Below, in pieces: positions 8,340 to 16,570 of a stretch of DNA of 64,000 nt (its first letter is position 1; every line of letters starts with the position of its first letter). The translations under genes and the position numbers were made by a program. This stretch comes from Hyphomicrobiales bacterium (GTDB lineage Bacteria; Pseudomonadota; Alphaproteobacteria; Rhizobiales; Phreatobacteraceae). The stretch spans positions 62,001 to 126,000 of the forward strand of contig JAFKKV010000020.1 of NCBI GenBank assembly GCA_017304475.1, read 5' to 3'. A model generated the notes under the pieces. It did not search any database, was not told where the DNA came from, and saw only the letters and a program-made list of their open reading frames with translations.

Positions 8340-8488
8340 AATAAGACCCCGGACATCAGCCATGCGCGACCGCTAGCGACCGCACATTACGGCTTTCCTG
8401 TCCATGTCAAAAGACATTCGCTGGGCCTGGCCGACCGCGCCCGGCATGCAGGCCGGGCGCTTTGCGGAGAGTGCCGAAGCGCCTCCGT

Positions 8489-9193
8489 TCACCCCCTCCT
8501 GGGGATCTCCAGGCCGCGCTGCACGGCCGGACGCGCCAGGCCGCGCGCCAGCCAGGCCGGCACCTGGCTGAGGCTGTCATAATCGACCAGCGCGCCGGCG
8601 CCGTAGAAGCCGACGAGGTTGCGTACCCAGCCGAGGAGCGAGATATCGGCGATGGTATAGTCGTCGCCCATGATCCATTGCCGGCCGGCCAGCCGCGTCT
8701 CCAGCACGCCGAGCAGGCGCTTGGATTCGGTGACGTAACGCTGCAGCGGCCGCTTGTCCTCGAATTCGCGGCCGGCGAATTTGTGGAAGAAGCCGACCTG
8801 GCCGAACATCGGCCCGACCGAAGCCATCTGGAAGAACACCCATTGGATGGTCTCGTACCGGGCCGCCGGATCGACCGGCAGCAGCTTGCCGGTCTTTTCG
8901 GCGAGATAGATCAGGATCGCGCCGGATTCGAACAGGGCGAGCGGCTTGCCACCCGGCCCGTCGGGATCGATGATCGCGGGGATCTTGCCATTCGGATTGA
9001 GCGCCAGGAATTCCGGCGTCCAGCTCTCGTTCTTGCCGATATCGATGAGATGCGGCTCGTAGGGCAAGCCGATTTCCTCGAGCATGATCGAGACCTTGAC
9101 GCCGTTCGGCGTCGGCAGGGAATAGAGCTGCAGGCGGTCCGGATGGGCGGCCGGCCAGCGCGTGGCGATCGGAAAGGCTGAGAGGTCGGACAT
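8489..9193 (-). CDS. Glutathione S-transferase (YghU/YfcG-like)
   Basis: This 234-residue protein starts at ATG 9193, preceded by AGGAG. The thioredoxin-fold N-terminal domain has LQLYSLPTPNGVKVSIMLEE and the glutathione-contact segment FESGAILIYLAEKTGKLLP. The C-terminal helical domain contains IMGDDYTIADISLLGWV. The TPNG motif is typical of Nu-class bacterial enzymes, which act as disulfide reductases or peroxidases with glutathione. The gene is divergent from the aldehyde dehydrogenase operon with a 288-base gap, so shared control is possible. Confidence 0.92.
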   Translation of the reverse strand: MSDLSAFPIATRWPAAHPDRLQLYSLPTPNGVKVSIMLEEIGLPYEPHLIDIGKNESWTPEFLALNPNGKIPAIIDPDGPGGKPLALFESGAILIYLAEKTGKLLPVDPAARYETIQWVFFQMASVGPMFGQVGFFHKFAGREFEDKRPLQRYVTESKRLLGVLETRLAGRQWIMGDDYTIADISLLGWVRNLVGFYGAGALVDYDSLSQVPAWLARGLARPAVQRGLEIPRRG

Positions 9194-9481
9194 CCAAGGC
9201 TCCTGGGTCGCCGAACGGGGACGGCGACGATAACGAGCCCGCGCCGCGGCGCAATCGGCGCGCCGCTCCGGACGCACGCATTGACGATGATGTGACCCAC
9301 GCGCGGGCGGCCGGCCCTGCAACGGAGCCCCGCCGGCGCCGTCCCGGGGCTTCCGCTGCGGCCCGCAGGCGCGCCATAATGCCGCCAGCGATCGACCGCC
9401 CGCCGCCATGGCCGCCGGCACGCCGGCCAGGCGCGCGGCAGCGGGGTCGAGGTCGACATCGGCGAGAGCAGGAGACCGACG

Positions 9482-10864
9482 ATGCTACAGGTCGTACAAG
9501 CCTATGACCGCGCACCGATCGTCGCGATCGAGACCGACGACGAGGCGGCCCTCGAGGCCAAGCTGCAGGCGGCCGAACGGGTGTTCCGCGACCGCGACCA
9601 CTGGCTCAAGCCCTATGAGCGGATCGCGGTGCTGCGCCGCCTCGCCGGGCTGATGGAAACCCGCCGCGACCATTTCGCCCGCCAGATCGCGCGCGAGGGC
9701 GGCAAGCCGCTGCCCGACGCCATCGTCGAAACCAATCGCGCCATCGACGGCGTGCACAATGCCGCCGACGAAATGCGCAATTTCGCCGGGCGCGAAATTC
9801 CCATGGGCCTGTCGCCGGCGGGCGCCGACCGCTGGGCCTTCACCACCAAGGAGCCGATCGGCATCGTCGCCGCCATCTCGGCGTTCAACCACCCGCTGAA
9901 CCTGATCGTCCACCAGGTCGCCCCGGCGATCGCCGTCGGCTGCCCCGTCATCATCAAGCCGGCCGGGCCGACGCCGCTGTCATGCCGCGATTTCGTCGCC
10001 CTGGTGCATGAGGCAGGCCTGCCGGAAGCCTGGTGCCAGACCTTCATCCCCGACGGCAACGCGCTGGCCGAGAAGCTCGCCACCGACCGGCGCATCGGCT
10101 TCCTGAGCTTCATCGGCTCGGCCAAGGTCGGCTGGTACCTGCACGGCAAGCTGAGCCATGGCGCGCGCTCGGCGCTGGAACATGGCGGCGCAGCGCCGGC
10201 CATCGTCGACCGCAGCGCCGATCTCGCCCGCATCATCGAGCCGATCGTCAAGGGCGGCTATTACCATGCCGGCCAGGTCTGCGTGTCGACCCAGCGCATC
10301 TTCGTCCATGCCGATATCGCCGCCGAATTCACCGAGCGCCTGGTCGCGCGGGTGGCGAAACTGCGCGTCGGCGACCCGACGCTCGCCGATACCGAGGTGG
10401 GACCGCTGATCCATCCGCGTGAGGCCGACCGGATCGCCGCCTGGATCGCCGAGGCCGTCACCGGCGGCGCGCGGATTGCCACCGGCGGCGGCCGCCTGTC
10501 CGAGACGACCTTGCAGCCGACCGTGCTGCTCGGCCCGGCACGCGACGCCCGCGTCTCGCGCGAGGAGATCTTCGGCCCGGTGGTTTGCGTCTATCCCTAT
10601 GCGCGCCTGGACGACGCGCTGGCCGAGGCCAATGCGCTGCCGGTGGCGTTCCAGGCGAGCGTCTTCGCCCAGGATATCGGCGTCGCCATGCGCGCCGCCG
10701 ACCGGCTCGACGCCTCCGCCGTGATGATCAACGACCCGACCGCTTTCCGCACCGACTGGATGCCTTTCGCCGGCCGGCGCGAATCCGGCTACGGCATTGG
10801 CGGCATTCCCTACACCATGCGCGAAATGGCGCAGGAGAAGATGATCCTGATGCACCGGGGATAG
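9482..10864 (+). CDS. NAD(P)-dependent aldehyde dehydrogenase
   Basis: This 460-residue ALDH-superfamily enzyme oxidises an aldehyde to the acid. The catalytic cysteine is C267 in GQVCVSTQR, the general-base glutamate E233 in ALEHGG, and the oxyanion asparagine N136 in AFNHPLN. EEIFGPVV precedes the C-terminal domain. The start is supported by AGGAG upstream. It heads a three-gene plus-strand group with a beta-propeller protein and a GFA-family protein. The substrate is unknown; the group resembles succinate-semialdehyde/lactaldehyde-type ALDHs in overall look. Confidence 0.93.
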   Translation: MLQVVQAYDRAPIVAIETDDEAALEAKLQAAERVFRDRDHWLKPYERIAVLRRLAGLMETRRDHFARQIAREGGKPLPDAIVETNRAIDGVHNAADEMRNFAGREIPMGLSPAGADRWAFTTKEPIGIVAAISAFNHPLNLIVHQVAPAIAVGCPVIIKPAGPTPLSCRDFVALVHEAGLPEAWCQTFIPDGNALAEKLATDRRIGFLSFIGSAKVGWYLHGKLSHGARSALEHGGAAPAIVDRSADLARIIEPIVKGGYYHAGQVCVSTQRIFVHADIAAEFTERLVARVAKLRVGDPTLADTEVGPLIHPREADRIAAWIAEAVTGGARIATGGGRLSETTLQPTVLLGPARDARVSREEIFGPVVCVYPYARLDDALAEANALPVAFQASVFAQDIGVAMRAADRLDASAVMINDPTAFRTDWMPFAGRRESGYGIGGIPYTMREMAQEKMILMHRG

Positions 10865-10991
10865 GGCCTGTCGCGGAGCCGCGCCGGAAGAGCGGGGCAG
10901 CCGATCTTTGACATCGCGCCGGCGGCGCCCTCCACTGCCGGTGGATGCGACCGGCGAACCGGTCCGGCAGCAGCACGGGAGGGCGCGGTTC

Positions 10992-12020
10992 ATGACCGAG
11001 CAATGGGGCCAGGGCGCGTTCAGCTTCGACGTCGCGGCGGAGTGGGCCAAGCTCCCGGCCGAGATCGTGCTCGGCGATGTCGCCGGCATCGCGGTGGACC
11101 GCCGCGACCGGGTCTATCTGTTCAATCGCGGCGAGCACCCCGTCGTCGTGATGGACCGGACCGGGGGCTTCATCACCTCCTGGGGCCACGGCCTCTTCAC
11201 CAATGCCCATGGCGCCAGCATCGGCGCGGACGATGCGATCTACCTCACCGACAATGGCGACCACACGGTGCGGAAATTCAGCCTGGACGGCCGGCTGCTG
11301 CTGCAGATCGGCGAGCCGAAGAAACCCGCCGCCTTCATGAGCGGCCGGCCCTTCTGCCGCTGCACCCACACCGCGCTGTCGCCCAAGGGCGACATCTATG
11401 TCTCCGACGGCTACGGCAATGCCGCCGTCCATCGCTTCGCGCCCGACGGCCGCCATCTCGCCTCATGGGGCCGGCCGGGCAGCGGCCCCGGTGAATTCAA
11501 CCTGCCGCACAACATCGCCTGCGACGCCGATGGCTGGGTCTATGTCGCCGACCGCGAGAACCATCGTGTCCAGGTGTTCGACGGCCATGGGCGCTACGAA
11601 ACGCAGATCAACAACATGCACCGGCCGAGCGGGATGGCCATCACACCAGGCCCCTGCCCCCATTGCATCGTCGGCGAGCTCGCGCCCTATCAGCCGGTCA
11701 ACCGGCTGACGCCCAATCTCGGTCCGCGCATCAGCATTCTCGACCGGTCCGGCAAGCTCGTCTCCCGCATCGACCGGGGCAAGGGCGCAGGCCTGGAACC
11801 CGGCCAGTTCGTCTCGCCGCATGCGATCGCGCTCGACTCGCATGGCGACATGTATGTCGGCGAGGTCGCCGCCACCGACTGGCTGGCGGTCTTTCCCGAC
11901 CAGCCGAAACCGGCGGCGCTCGGCCGCTTTCAGAAATTCACCCGGGTGGCCGCGAGCAAGGCCGGCGAACCGGACGAGACCACCGCCGCGGCGGGCGCAG
12001 GCGGGGGGAAAGAGGGATGA
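10992..12020 (+). CDS. NHL-repeat six-bladed beta-propeller protein (peptidyl-hydroxyglycine lyase-like)
   Basis: The start is placed at ATG 10992 behind GGGAGG, giving 342 residues; an upstream in-frame ATG at 10908 would add a basic, unstructured stretch. NHL-type blades recur (GIAVDRRDRVYLFNRGEHP, GDIYVSDGYGNAAVHRFAPDG, GWVYVADRENHRVQVFDGHG). The pattern matches bacterial proteins named after the peptidyl-alpha-hydroxyglycine alpha-amidating lyase fold. No signal peptide is visible. The actual reaction is unknown. It overlaps the GFA gene by ATGA, implying coupled translation. Confidence 0.8.
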   Translation: MTEQWGQGAFSFDVAAEWAKLPAEIVLGDVAGIAVDRRDRVYLFNRGEHPVVVMDRTGGFITSWGHGLFTNAHGASIGADDAIYLTDNGDHTVRKFSLDGRLLLQIGEPKKPAAFMSGRPFCRCTHTALSPKGDIYVSDGYGNAAVHRFAPDGRHLASWGRPGSGPGEFNLPHNIACDADGWVYVADRENHRVQVFDGHGRYETQINNMHRPSGMAITPGPCPHCIVGELAPYQPVNRLTPNLGPRISILDRSGKLVSRIDRGKGAGLEPGQFVSPHAIALDSHGDMYVGEVAATDWLAVFPDQPKPAALGRFQKFTRVAASKAGEPDETTAAAGAGGGKEG

Positions 12021-12472
12021 CGCCCATGACACGCGGTATCGAGGGTGGCTGTCGTTGCGGCGCGGTCCGCTACAGGCTTGCCCTCGACGCATTGCCACGC
12101 AGCTATGCTTGCCACTGCCTGGATTGCCAGACCTGGAGCGGCAGCGCCTTCAGCCAGCAGGTCGTGATCGCCGAGAGCGCCTTCACCGTGACCGGGCCGA
12201 TAGCTCTGTACGAACTGACCTCGCCGAGCGGCCGGATCTCCCGCCAGCGCGTCTGCGCGACCTGCCACACCCGGATCTACAACACCAACAGCGTCCGGCC
12301 CGGGCTGGTGGTGGTCCGCGCCGGCACGCTCGACCGGAGCGACCAGCTCCATGTCGTCGCCCATATCTGGGCGAAGCGGAAACAGCCCTGGCTCGTCATC
12401 GCCGACGACGTGCCGCGCTGGCCGGAAGCGCCGCCACCCGAAGAGCTCCTGGCCACGCTCGAGCACCCCTGA
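12017..12472 (+). CDS. GFA/CENP-V family zinc protein
   Basis: This 151-residue protein carries the cysteine arrangement of the GFA (glutathione-dependent formaldehyde-activating) fold: GGCRCGAVRY, CHCLDCQTWSG and CATCHTRIY. These ligands bind two zinc ions. Most family members are functionally unassigned; a role in handling glutathione adducts of aldehydes is plausible beside an aldehyde dehydrogenase and a divergent GST, but this is inference. The start ATG lies inside the preceding gene's stop (ATGA). Confidence 0.9.
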   Translation: MTPMTRGIEGGCRCGAVRYRLALDALPRSYACHCLDCQTWSGSAFSQQVVIAESAFTVTGPIALYELTSPSGRISRQRVCATCHTRIYNTNSVRPGLVVVRAGTLDRSDQLHVVAHIWAKRKQPWLVIADDVPRWPEAPPPEELLATLEHP

Positions 12473-12514
12473 GCGGGGGCGCTCCTTCCCGGGCCGTGGC
12501 CCGCGCGAACCGCC

Positions 12515-12536
12515 GCGGCAGGTAGCTTCCTGCCGC
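12515..12536. terminator. Stem-loop between convergent genes
   Basis: GCGGCAGG and CCTGCCGC form a perfect 8-bp stem with a 6-base loop. It lies between the ends of the GFA gene (plus) and the first tautomerase gene (minus), positioned to act in both directions. There is no long U-run. Confidence 0.5.
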
Positions 12537-12542
12537 CGCCGA

Positions 12543-12737
12543 TCAGCTCTTGGCCTTTTCGCTGGCGAGCGTGCCACCCGCGCCCCAATGCGCCGGCGAG
12601 AACTCGGTGATCATCACCTGAACCTGGTCGGGCGTGCTGCCGCAGGTGCGCACGAAAGCCTCGGTCAATTCCTTCGTCAGCTTGCTCTTCTGCTCGCTCG
12701 TGCGTCCCTCGAACATATCGACACGGATGATCGGCAT
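12543..12737 (-). CDS. 4-oxalocrotonate tautomerase-like protein, copy 1
   Basis: This 64-residue protein matches the usual 4-OT monomer length (about 62). After removal of Met the N-terminus is the catalytic Pro1 (PIIRVDMFEGRTSEQ), and Arg11 is kept. The position equal to Arg39 of 4-OT is Gln and Phe50 is Trp, so activity on 2-oxohex-enedioate is doubtful and another substrate is likely. It differs from the copy at 15117-15311 at only 8 of 64 positions, indicating a recent duplication. It lies outside the main hydrolase operon, downstream of the LysR gene. Confidence 0.93.
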   Translation of the reverse strand: MPIIRVDMFEGRTSEQKSKLTKELTEAFVRTCGSTPDQVQVMITEFSPAHWGAGGTLASEKAKS

Positions 12738-13289
12738 GATGGTCTCGTCCCTTGGTGAGGTGGTTTTCCGTCCAACCCGCCCTTGTCGCCCAGGAGGAAC
12801 ATCGCCGTCCATGGCGTAGAGGGCAGGTGGCCGTTGCGCGTGGAGATGGGCGCCGCGACGATAGGCTCTGGGCAGGGATCGCCGGCAGCATGTTGCCCAG
12901 CCGGTCCGGACCTCCCGGCTCCGGTGTCTCATGCGGCATGCCACGCGGTGATCGGGCTGCATCGATCCACGCCCCCGCGAGGCAACGATGGCTCTCTTCA
13001 GACCCTCACCCGGCGCCTGACGGCGCCACCCTCCCCCGCATTGCGGGCGAGGGTTTACGCGCGTCAACCCTCGCCCACGTCTGCGTGGGAGAGGGTGGCC
13101 GCGGCAGCGGCCGGGTGAGGGTGGCCGGGTCGGCGCCATCAGCGCATTCCGACCGCGAGAGACCGGCCGCCGCGGCAAGAACACATTGCCGCAGCTCGGA
13201 AAATTCCACCTTCTCCGCAAACCACGCGACCGAAGACTGTCCGTCCGAGCTTCACGCAGGTGGTTCAGAACATCTTCCGAACGCGACTT
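12738..13289. other. Gene-free stretch with inside-out family A repeat
   Basis: About 550 bases lie between the tautomerase copy 1 start and the LysR stop. No reading frame here has convincing protein features. It holds family A repeat copy 5 (13003-13122), with the two arms in reversed arrangement relative to the other copies. The promoter of tautomerase copy 1 is probably in 12738-12800. Confidence 0.6.
13003..13122. repeat. Palindromic repeat family A, copy 5 (arms inverted)
   Basis: It starts CCCTCACCCGGCGCC-tgac-GGCGCC, then CCCTC...GAGGG, and after a short centre the mirror half runs AACCCTC...GAGGGTGGCC to GGGTGAGGG. The same modules occur as in copies 1-3, but the GGGTGAGGG ends face outwards here while in copies 1-3 they face inwards. 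Confidence 0.75.
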
Positions 13290-14273
13290 TCAGGACACCG
13301 TATCCTTGGCGTAGACCCGCTTCTCCTCCGGCGTCCTGAGCACGACCTCCTTGAGCACGTCGATGAAGGCGGCCTCGGTCGCGCTCGGGCGGACCCGTCC
13401 ATTGGTAATCAGGAAGACGTCGATGGGCATGACGTCCTCATAGGGCGGCAGGCGCCAGAGGATGCCGTCGCGCACGTCGCGTTCAGCGATCTGGACCGGG
13501 ATAGCCCCGATCCCGAGCCCCGAGACGATCATCCGGCGCACCTCTTCCAGATTGTTCGCGACACCGGTCGAGGGCATGGCGAATTTCAACTGCTTGGTCA
13601 GTTCGGTAATCGACTGCAGCGTGTCGGACTCGATCGACGAACGATAGATGATCGCCGAATGATCCTGCATTTCCGCGAGGTCGATATCCTTTCGCCCGAA
13701 GAACGGATGGCTCGCTCCGCAATAAAACGCGCAATACTCCTTGAAGATGTGAAAATACTCGAATTCCGGCCGTTTGCTGAAGATCGGCCCGATGCCGAAA
13801 TGGATCAGGCGGTCGGCCATGGCCTCCAGCATCTCGCGGCTGTTCATGACCGTCGTCGAGATGGTGGCGCGCTTGTAGCGCTGGTGGAATTCGAACAGCG
13901 ACTGATCGATCAGGCCGCTCGTCATGTGGCTCGCAATGGTCAACCTGACATTGCCGGTCAGCACCTCGCCCGGATCCTTCAGCAGCGCCGAAATGCGGTC
14001 GATCGCGCCGCAGATTTCCCGTGCTTCCCGATAGAGCAGCTTGCCGGCCTCGGTCAGCCGGAAATGGCGTGGTCCACGCTCGACCAGCTGGTGGTCGAGC
14101 TGCCGTTCGAGATTTTTCAGGGCGGCGCTGATCGCCGGCTGGCCACGCCGCAGAAGCTGAGCGGCGCGTGACAGGCTTTCGACCTCGGCGACGACGACGA
14201 AGGTGTAGAGCAGGTTCCAGTTGATATGCCGCGAGAGAGCCATCAGATAGCCGTCGCCTTGATCAGGGGTCAT
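13290..14273 (-). CDS. LysR-family transcriptional regulator
   Basis: This 327-residue LTTR has a winged helix-turn-helix at about residues 17-77 (SRAAQLLRRGQPAISAALKNLERQL) and a substrate-binding domain to the end. The start ATG 14273 is preceded by GAGGAGG. It is the last gene of a minus-strand cluster, 46 bases after the alpha/beta hydrolase gene, an unusual place for an LTTR, which is normally divergent from its targets. It probably controls the hydrolase/monooxygenase genes; the candidate binding sites are in the cluster's promoter region near 17480-17600. Confidence 0.92.
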   Translation of the reverse strand: MTPDQGDGYLMALSRHINWNLLYTFVVVAEVESLSRAAQLLRRGQPAISAALKNLERQLDHQLVERGPRHFRLTEAGKLLYREAREICGAIDRISALLKDPGEVLTGNVRLTIASHMTSGLIDQSLFEFHQRYKRATISTTVMNSREMLEAMADRLIHFGIGPIFSKRPEFEYFHIFKEYCAFYCGASHPFFGRKDIDLAEMQDHSAIIYRSSIESDTLQSITELTKQLKFAMPSTGVANNLEEVRRMIVSGLGIGAIPVQIAERDVRDGILWRLPPYEDVMPIDVFLITNGRVRPSATEAAFIDVLKEVVLRTPEEKRVYAKDTVS

Positions 14274-14319
14274 CGATCCTCCTCATCGATAGGGTGCGGA
14301 CGGCGCGGGCTCAAGGGAT

Positions 14320-15096
14320 TCAGGCCGGCATGGCCGGGGCCGCTTGCCGCGGCCGCAGGAAGGCGCGGATTTCGCCCGCGACCTGCGCGGGCACCTCGGT
14401 CAGGATGCCGTTCTTCAAGCCGGCGATGACGACCAGCCTGGCATCGGCCAGGCGGCTTGCGATGAAACCCGCGACATCGGCGCCGGCGCCCCTGGCGAAC
14501 TCGCCGGTCAGCACGAGGGTCGGCGCGCCGATCCGGGCGAGCCAAGCGTCGATGTCGGTGCGGCTGTAGAGCGCATAGGTCCGGATGAACACGTCGTCGT
14601 CGATCGTGTCGAAATGGCTCAAGCGGTCGCGCAGGGCCTCCGGGTGCTCGGCGACGAAGCGGTCGGTGTACCAGGACTTGACCAGGGTCGACATGGTGGC
14701 CTTCACACCGCGCGTCCTCAGGCTGTGGATCAGTGCGTCCGCCGCCAGCCGGTCCGCGGCTGTGCGGGCGGCGGGTGCGGCCAGCAGGCCAAGCGCCGTC
14801 ACCCGGTCTGGATGTTTCAGCGCATAGGCGGCCGCGATGACCGCGCCGAGCGAATGGCCGACAAAGGCAGCGCGGGCGAAGCCGAGCTCCCTCCGTAGCG
14901 TTTCGAGATCCTCGACGAAGGCCTCGATGTCCAGCCGGCCGGCGTCCCCGGGCGCCGTCCCATGGCCGCGCAGATCGTAGGAGACGCAGCGGAAGTCCTG
15001 GCCGAGATGACCGATCACGCCCGCCCAGGTCTCATGGGTCGAGCCGTTGCCGTGAACGAAGATGACCGGATCACCCTGGCCTTGCACGAATGCCAT
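14320..15096 (-). CDS. Alpha/beta-fold hydrolase (catabolic cluster)
   Basis: This 258-residue hydrolase has an oxyanion stretch VIFVHGNGSTHETW (about 11-24), nucleophile serine in GHSLGAV (about 85), and a C-terminal acid/His region. The usual histidine position reads IAGLKNGILTE, where Asn replaces the expected His; the paralogue at 16571-17401 has LDGLKHSILME with His. If this alignment is right, this copy has lost a catalytic-triad residue. The start is preceded by GGGGAG. Such enzymes often cleave enol-lactones or C-C bonds in aromatic ring catabolism. Confidence 0.88.
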   Translation of the reverse strand: MAFVQGQGDPVIFVHGNGSTHETWAGVIGHLGQDFRCVSYDLRGHGTAPGDAGRLDIEAFVEDLETLRRELGFARAAFVGHSLGAVIAAAYALKHPDRVTALGLLAAPAARTAADRLAADALIHSLRTRGVKATMSTLVKSWYTDRFVAEHPEALRDRLSHFDTIDDDVFIRTYALYSRTDIDAWLARIGAPTLVLTGEFARGAGADVAGFIASRLADARLVVIAGLKNGILTEVPAQVAGEIRAFLRPRQAAPAMPA

Positions 15097-15116
15097 CTGC
15101 GTCTCCCCCGCCGCTG

Positions 15117-15311
15117 TCAGCTTTTGGCTTTTTCACTGGCGAGCTTGCCGCCCGATCCCCAATGCTTCGGCGAAAACTCGGTGATCATGACCTGCACCTG
15201 GTCGGGCGTGCTGCCGCAGGTGCGCACGAAGGCGTCCGTCAGCTCCTTCGTCATGTTGTTCTTCTGTTCGCTCGTGCGTCCCTCGAACATTTCGACACGG
15301 ATGATCGGCAT
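15117..15311 (-). CDS. 4-oxalocrotonate tautomerase-like protein, copy 2
   Basis: This 64-residue tautomerase has Pro1 after Met (PIIRVEMFEGRT) and Arg11. As in copy 1, Arg39 is replaced by Gln and Phe50 by Trp. It sits 20 bases upstream of the alpha/beta hydrolase gene and downstream of the FAD monooxygenase gene, all on the minus strand, as expected for an aromatic-ring degradation operon in which the tautomerase isomerises an unsaturated oxo-acid. The near-identical copy 1 lies on the other side of the LysR gene. Confidence 0.94.
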   Translation of the reverse strand: MPIIRVEMFEGRTSEQKNNMTKELTDAFVRTCGSTPDQVQVMITEFSPKHWGSGGKLASEKAKS

Positions 15312-15384
15312 GGTGGTCTGGTCCTTTCGTCGTGAGATGGAGTGGTTGGCCGCGGGCGCTGTCGGTTGTCGTCCGGCAAGCGCC

Positions 15385-16542
15385 TCAGGGCGTCGTCTGC
15401 AGCAGAGGCCGGTGGTCGAGCGCGACGCGCAGGCTGCGCCTGAACCGATCGGTCCTGGCGATGATCGGCAGGATCTTGCTCCTGAGGCCGAGCAGCTTGC
15501 GTGGCCAACGCGTGCCGACAGCGCCATAGAGATAGGACATGCGCTGGGTCTGCAGGATGTAGGGCCGCTCGCTGGTTTCCCAGCGCCTCAGCGCGCCCTC
15601 GACATCGTGGGCGCCGGTCAGGGTGCGTGCCAGCACCACGCCATTGACCATCGCCACGCAGGCGCCCTGCCCGAGATTCGGCGCCATGCCATGGGCGGCA
15701 TCGCCGATGATGCACACCCGGCCCTTCGACCAGGACGAACAGTGGACATTGTAGAACGGCCGCCAATGTTCGGCCGGATGGCGCGGCAGGCGTTCCAGAT
15801 AGTCCCGGTACCAGGGATGCGACTCGACCCAGGCCTCCAGGTTGAAAGGCTGCTGGGTACGCCCGGCAATGTCGCTCTCCGGGCAGCACAGGAAGACGTA
15901 GTGGTGGTCCTTGCTCGCCGGCGCCATGCCGATGCGGCGGCCACCGCTCCACATTTCCACCCGGCGCTCGTCCAGGCTGTCGCCCGCCTTGCGCGGGATC
16001 AGGTGACGGCCGCAGCCATCCTTCAGCTCGATGATGTCGGTGGCGAGCTTGAGGGAATCGCGCACCTTGGAGAAGACACCGTCGGCCCCGATCACCAGGT
16101 CGGCCTTCGGGCCGTAGCCACTCTCGAATTCCAGCCGTCCTTCGGGGTCGGCGCCCAGCACCCGCGAATTGGTGACGATCTCGACACCGTGGTCCAAGGC
16201 GCATTCCGCCAGGATGCGGTGCAGCTCGGTGCGCAGCACGACGATCAGTTCCGGCACGACATCGTCCGGCCGGCGCAGCTCGATCTCGCTGTGATTGTGG
16301 TCGAGCAGCGCCCGCGGCGTCATCGACCGCACGCCGACCTCGGCGACCTTGTCATAGACGCCGATCTCGCGCATCGCGTCGAGCGCGTTTTCCCAGAGAT
16401 AGAGCCCCGCGCCGATCTCGCGCAGCTGCCGTCCCTTCTCATGCACGCGGACCTTCCATCCGCGTTGCGCCAGCGCCGCCGCGGCGGCAAGCCCCGCCAG
16501 TCCGGCACCGGCAATCTCGGCCGTCGGTTTCGTCTCGCTCAT
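15385..16542 (-). CDS. FAD-dependent aromatic monooxygenase
   Basis: This 385-residue class A flavoprotein monooxygenase has the FAD dinucleotide motif GAGLAGLAAA (about 12-21), the middle VIGADGVFSKVRD (DG motif) and the second FAD signature IIGDAAHGMAPNLGQG. Family members (salicylate, 3-hydroxybenzoate or 6-hydroxynicotinate hydroxylase types) hydroxylate an activated ring with NAD(P)H and O2. The start ATG 16542 is preceded by GGAGG. The upstream hydrolase gene ends 28 bases before it. The substrate is not determinable. Confidence 0.92.
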   Translation of the reverse strand: MSETKPTAEIAGAGLAGLAAAAALAQRGWKVRVHEKGRQLREIGAGLYLWENALDAMREIGVYDKVAEVGVRSMTPRALLDHNHSEIELRRPDDVVPELIVVLRTELHRILAECALDHGVEIVTNSRVLGADPEGRLEFESGYGPKADLVIGADGVFSKVRDSLKLATDIIELKDGCGRHLIPRKAGDSLDERRVEMWSGGRRIGMAPASKDHHYVFLCCPESDIAGRTQQPFNLEAWVESHPWYRDYLERLPRHPAEHWRPFYNVHCSSWSKGRVCIIGDAAHGMAPNLGQGACVAMVNGVVLARTLTGAHDVEGALRRWETSERPYILQTQRMSYLYGAVGTRWPRKLLGLRSKILPIIARTDRFRRSLRVALDHRPLLQTTP

Positions 16543-16570
16543 TGCCGTGCCTCCGTCCTTCGGCCGCCCA

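Noticed and set aside
12990..13125. CRISPR-like repetition
   Set aside because: The repeated blocks are inverted hairpin modules of family A, not direct repeats separated by unique spacers of constant length.
13268..13282. Second GAAC-N7-GAAC match (LexA-type box)
   Set aside because: It lies immediately after the LysR stop, far from any start codon in a suitable orientation and without promoter-like context. About two chance matches are expected in 64 kb over both strands.
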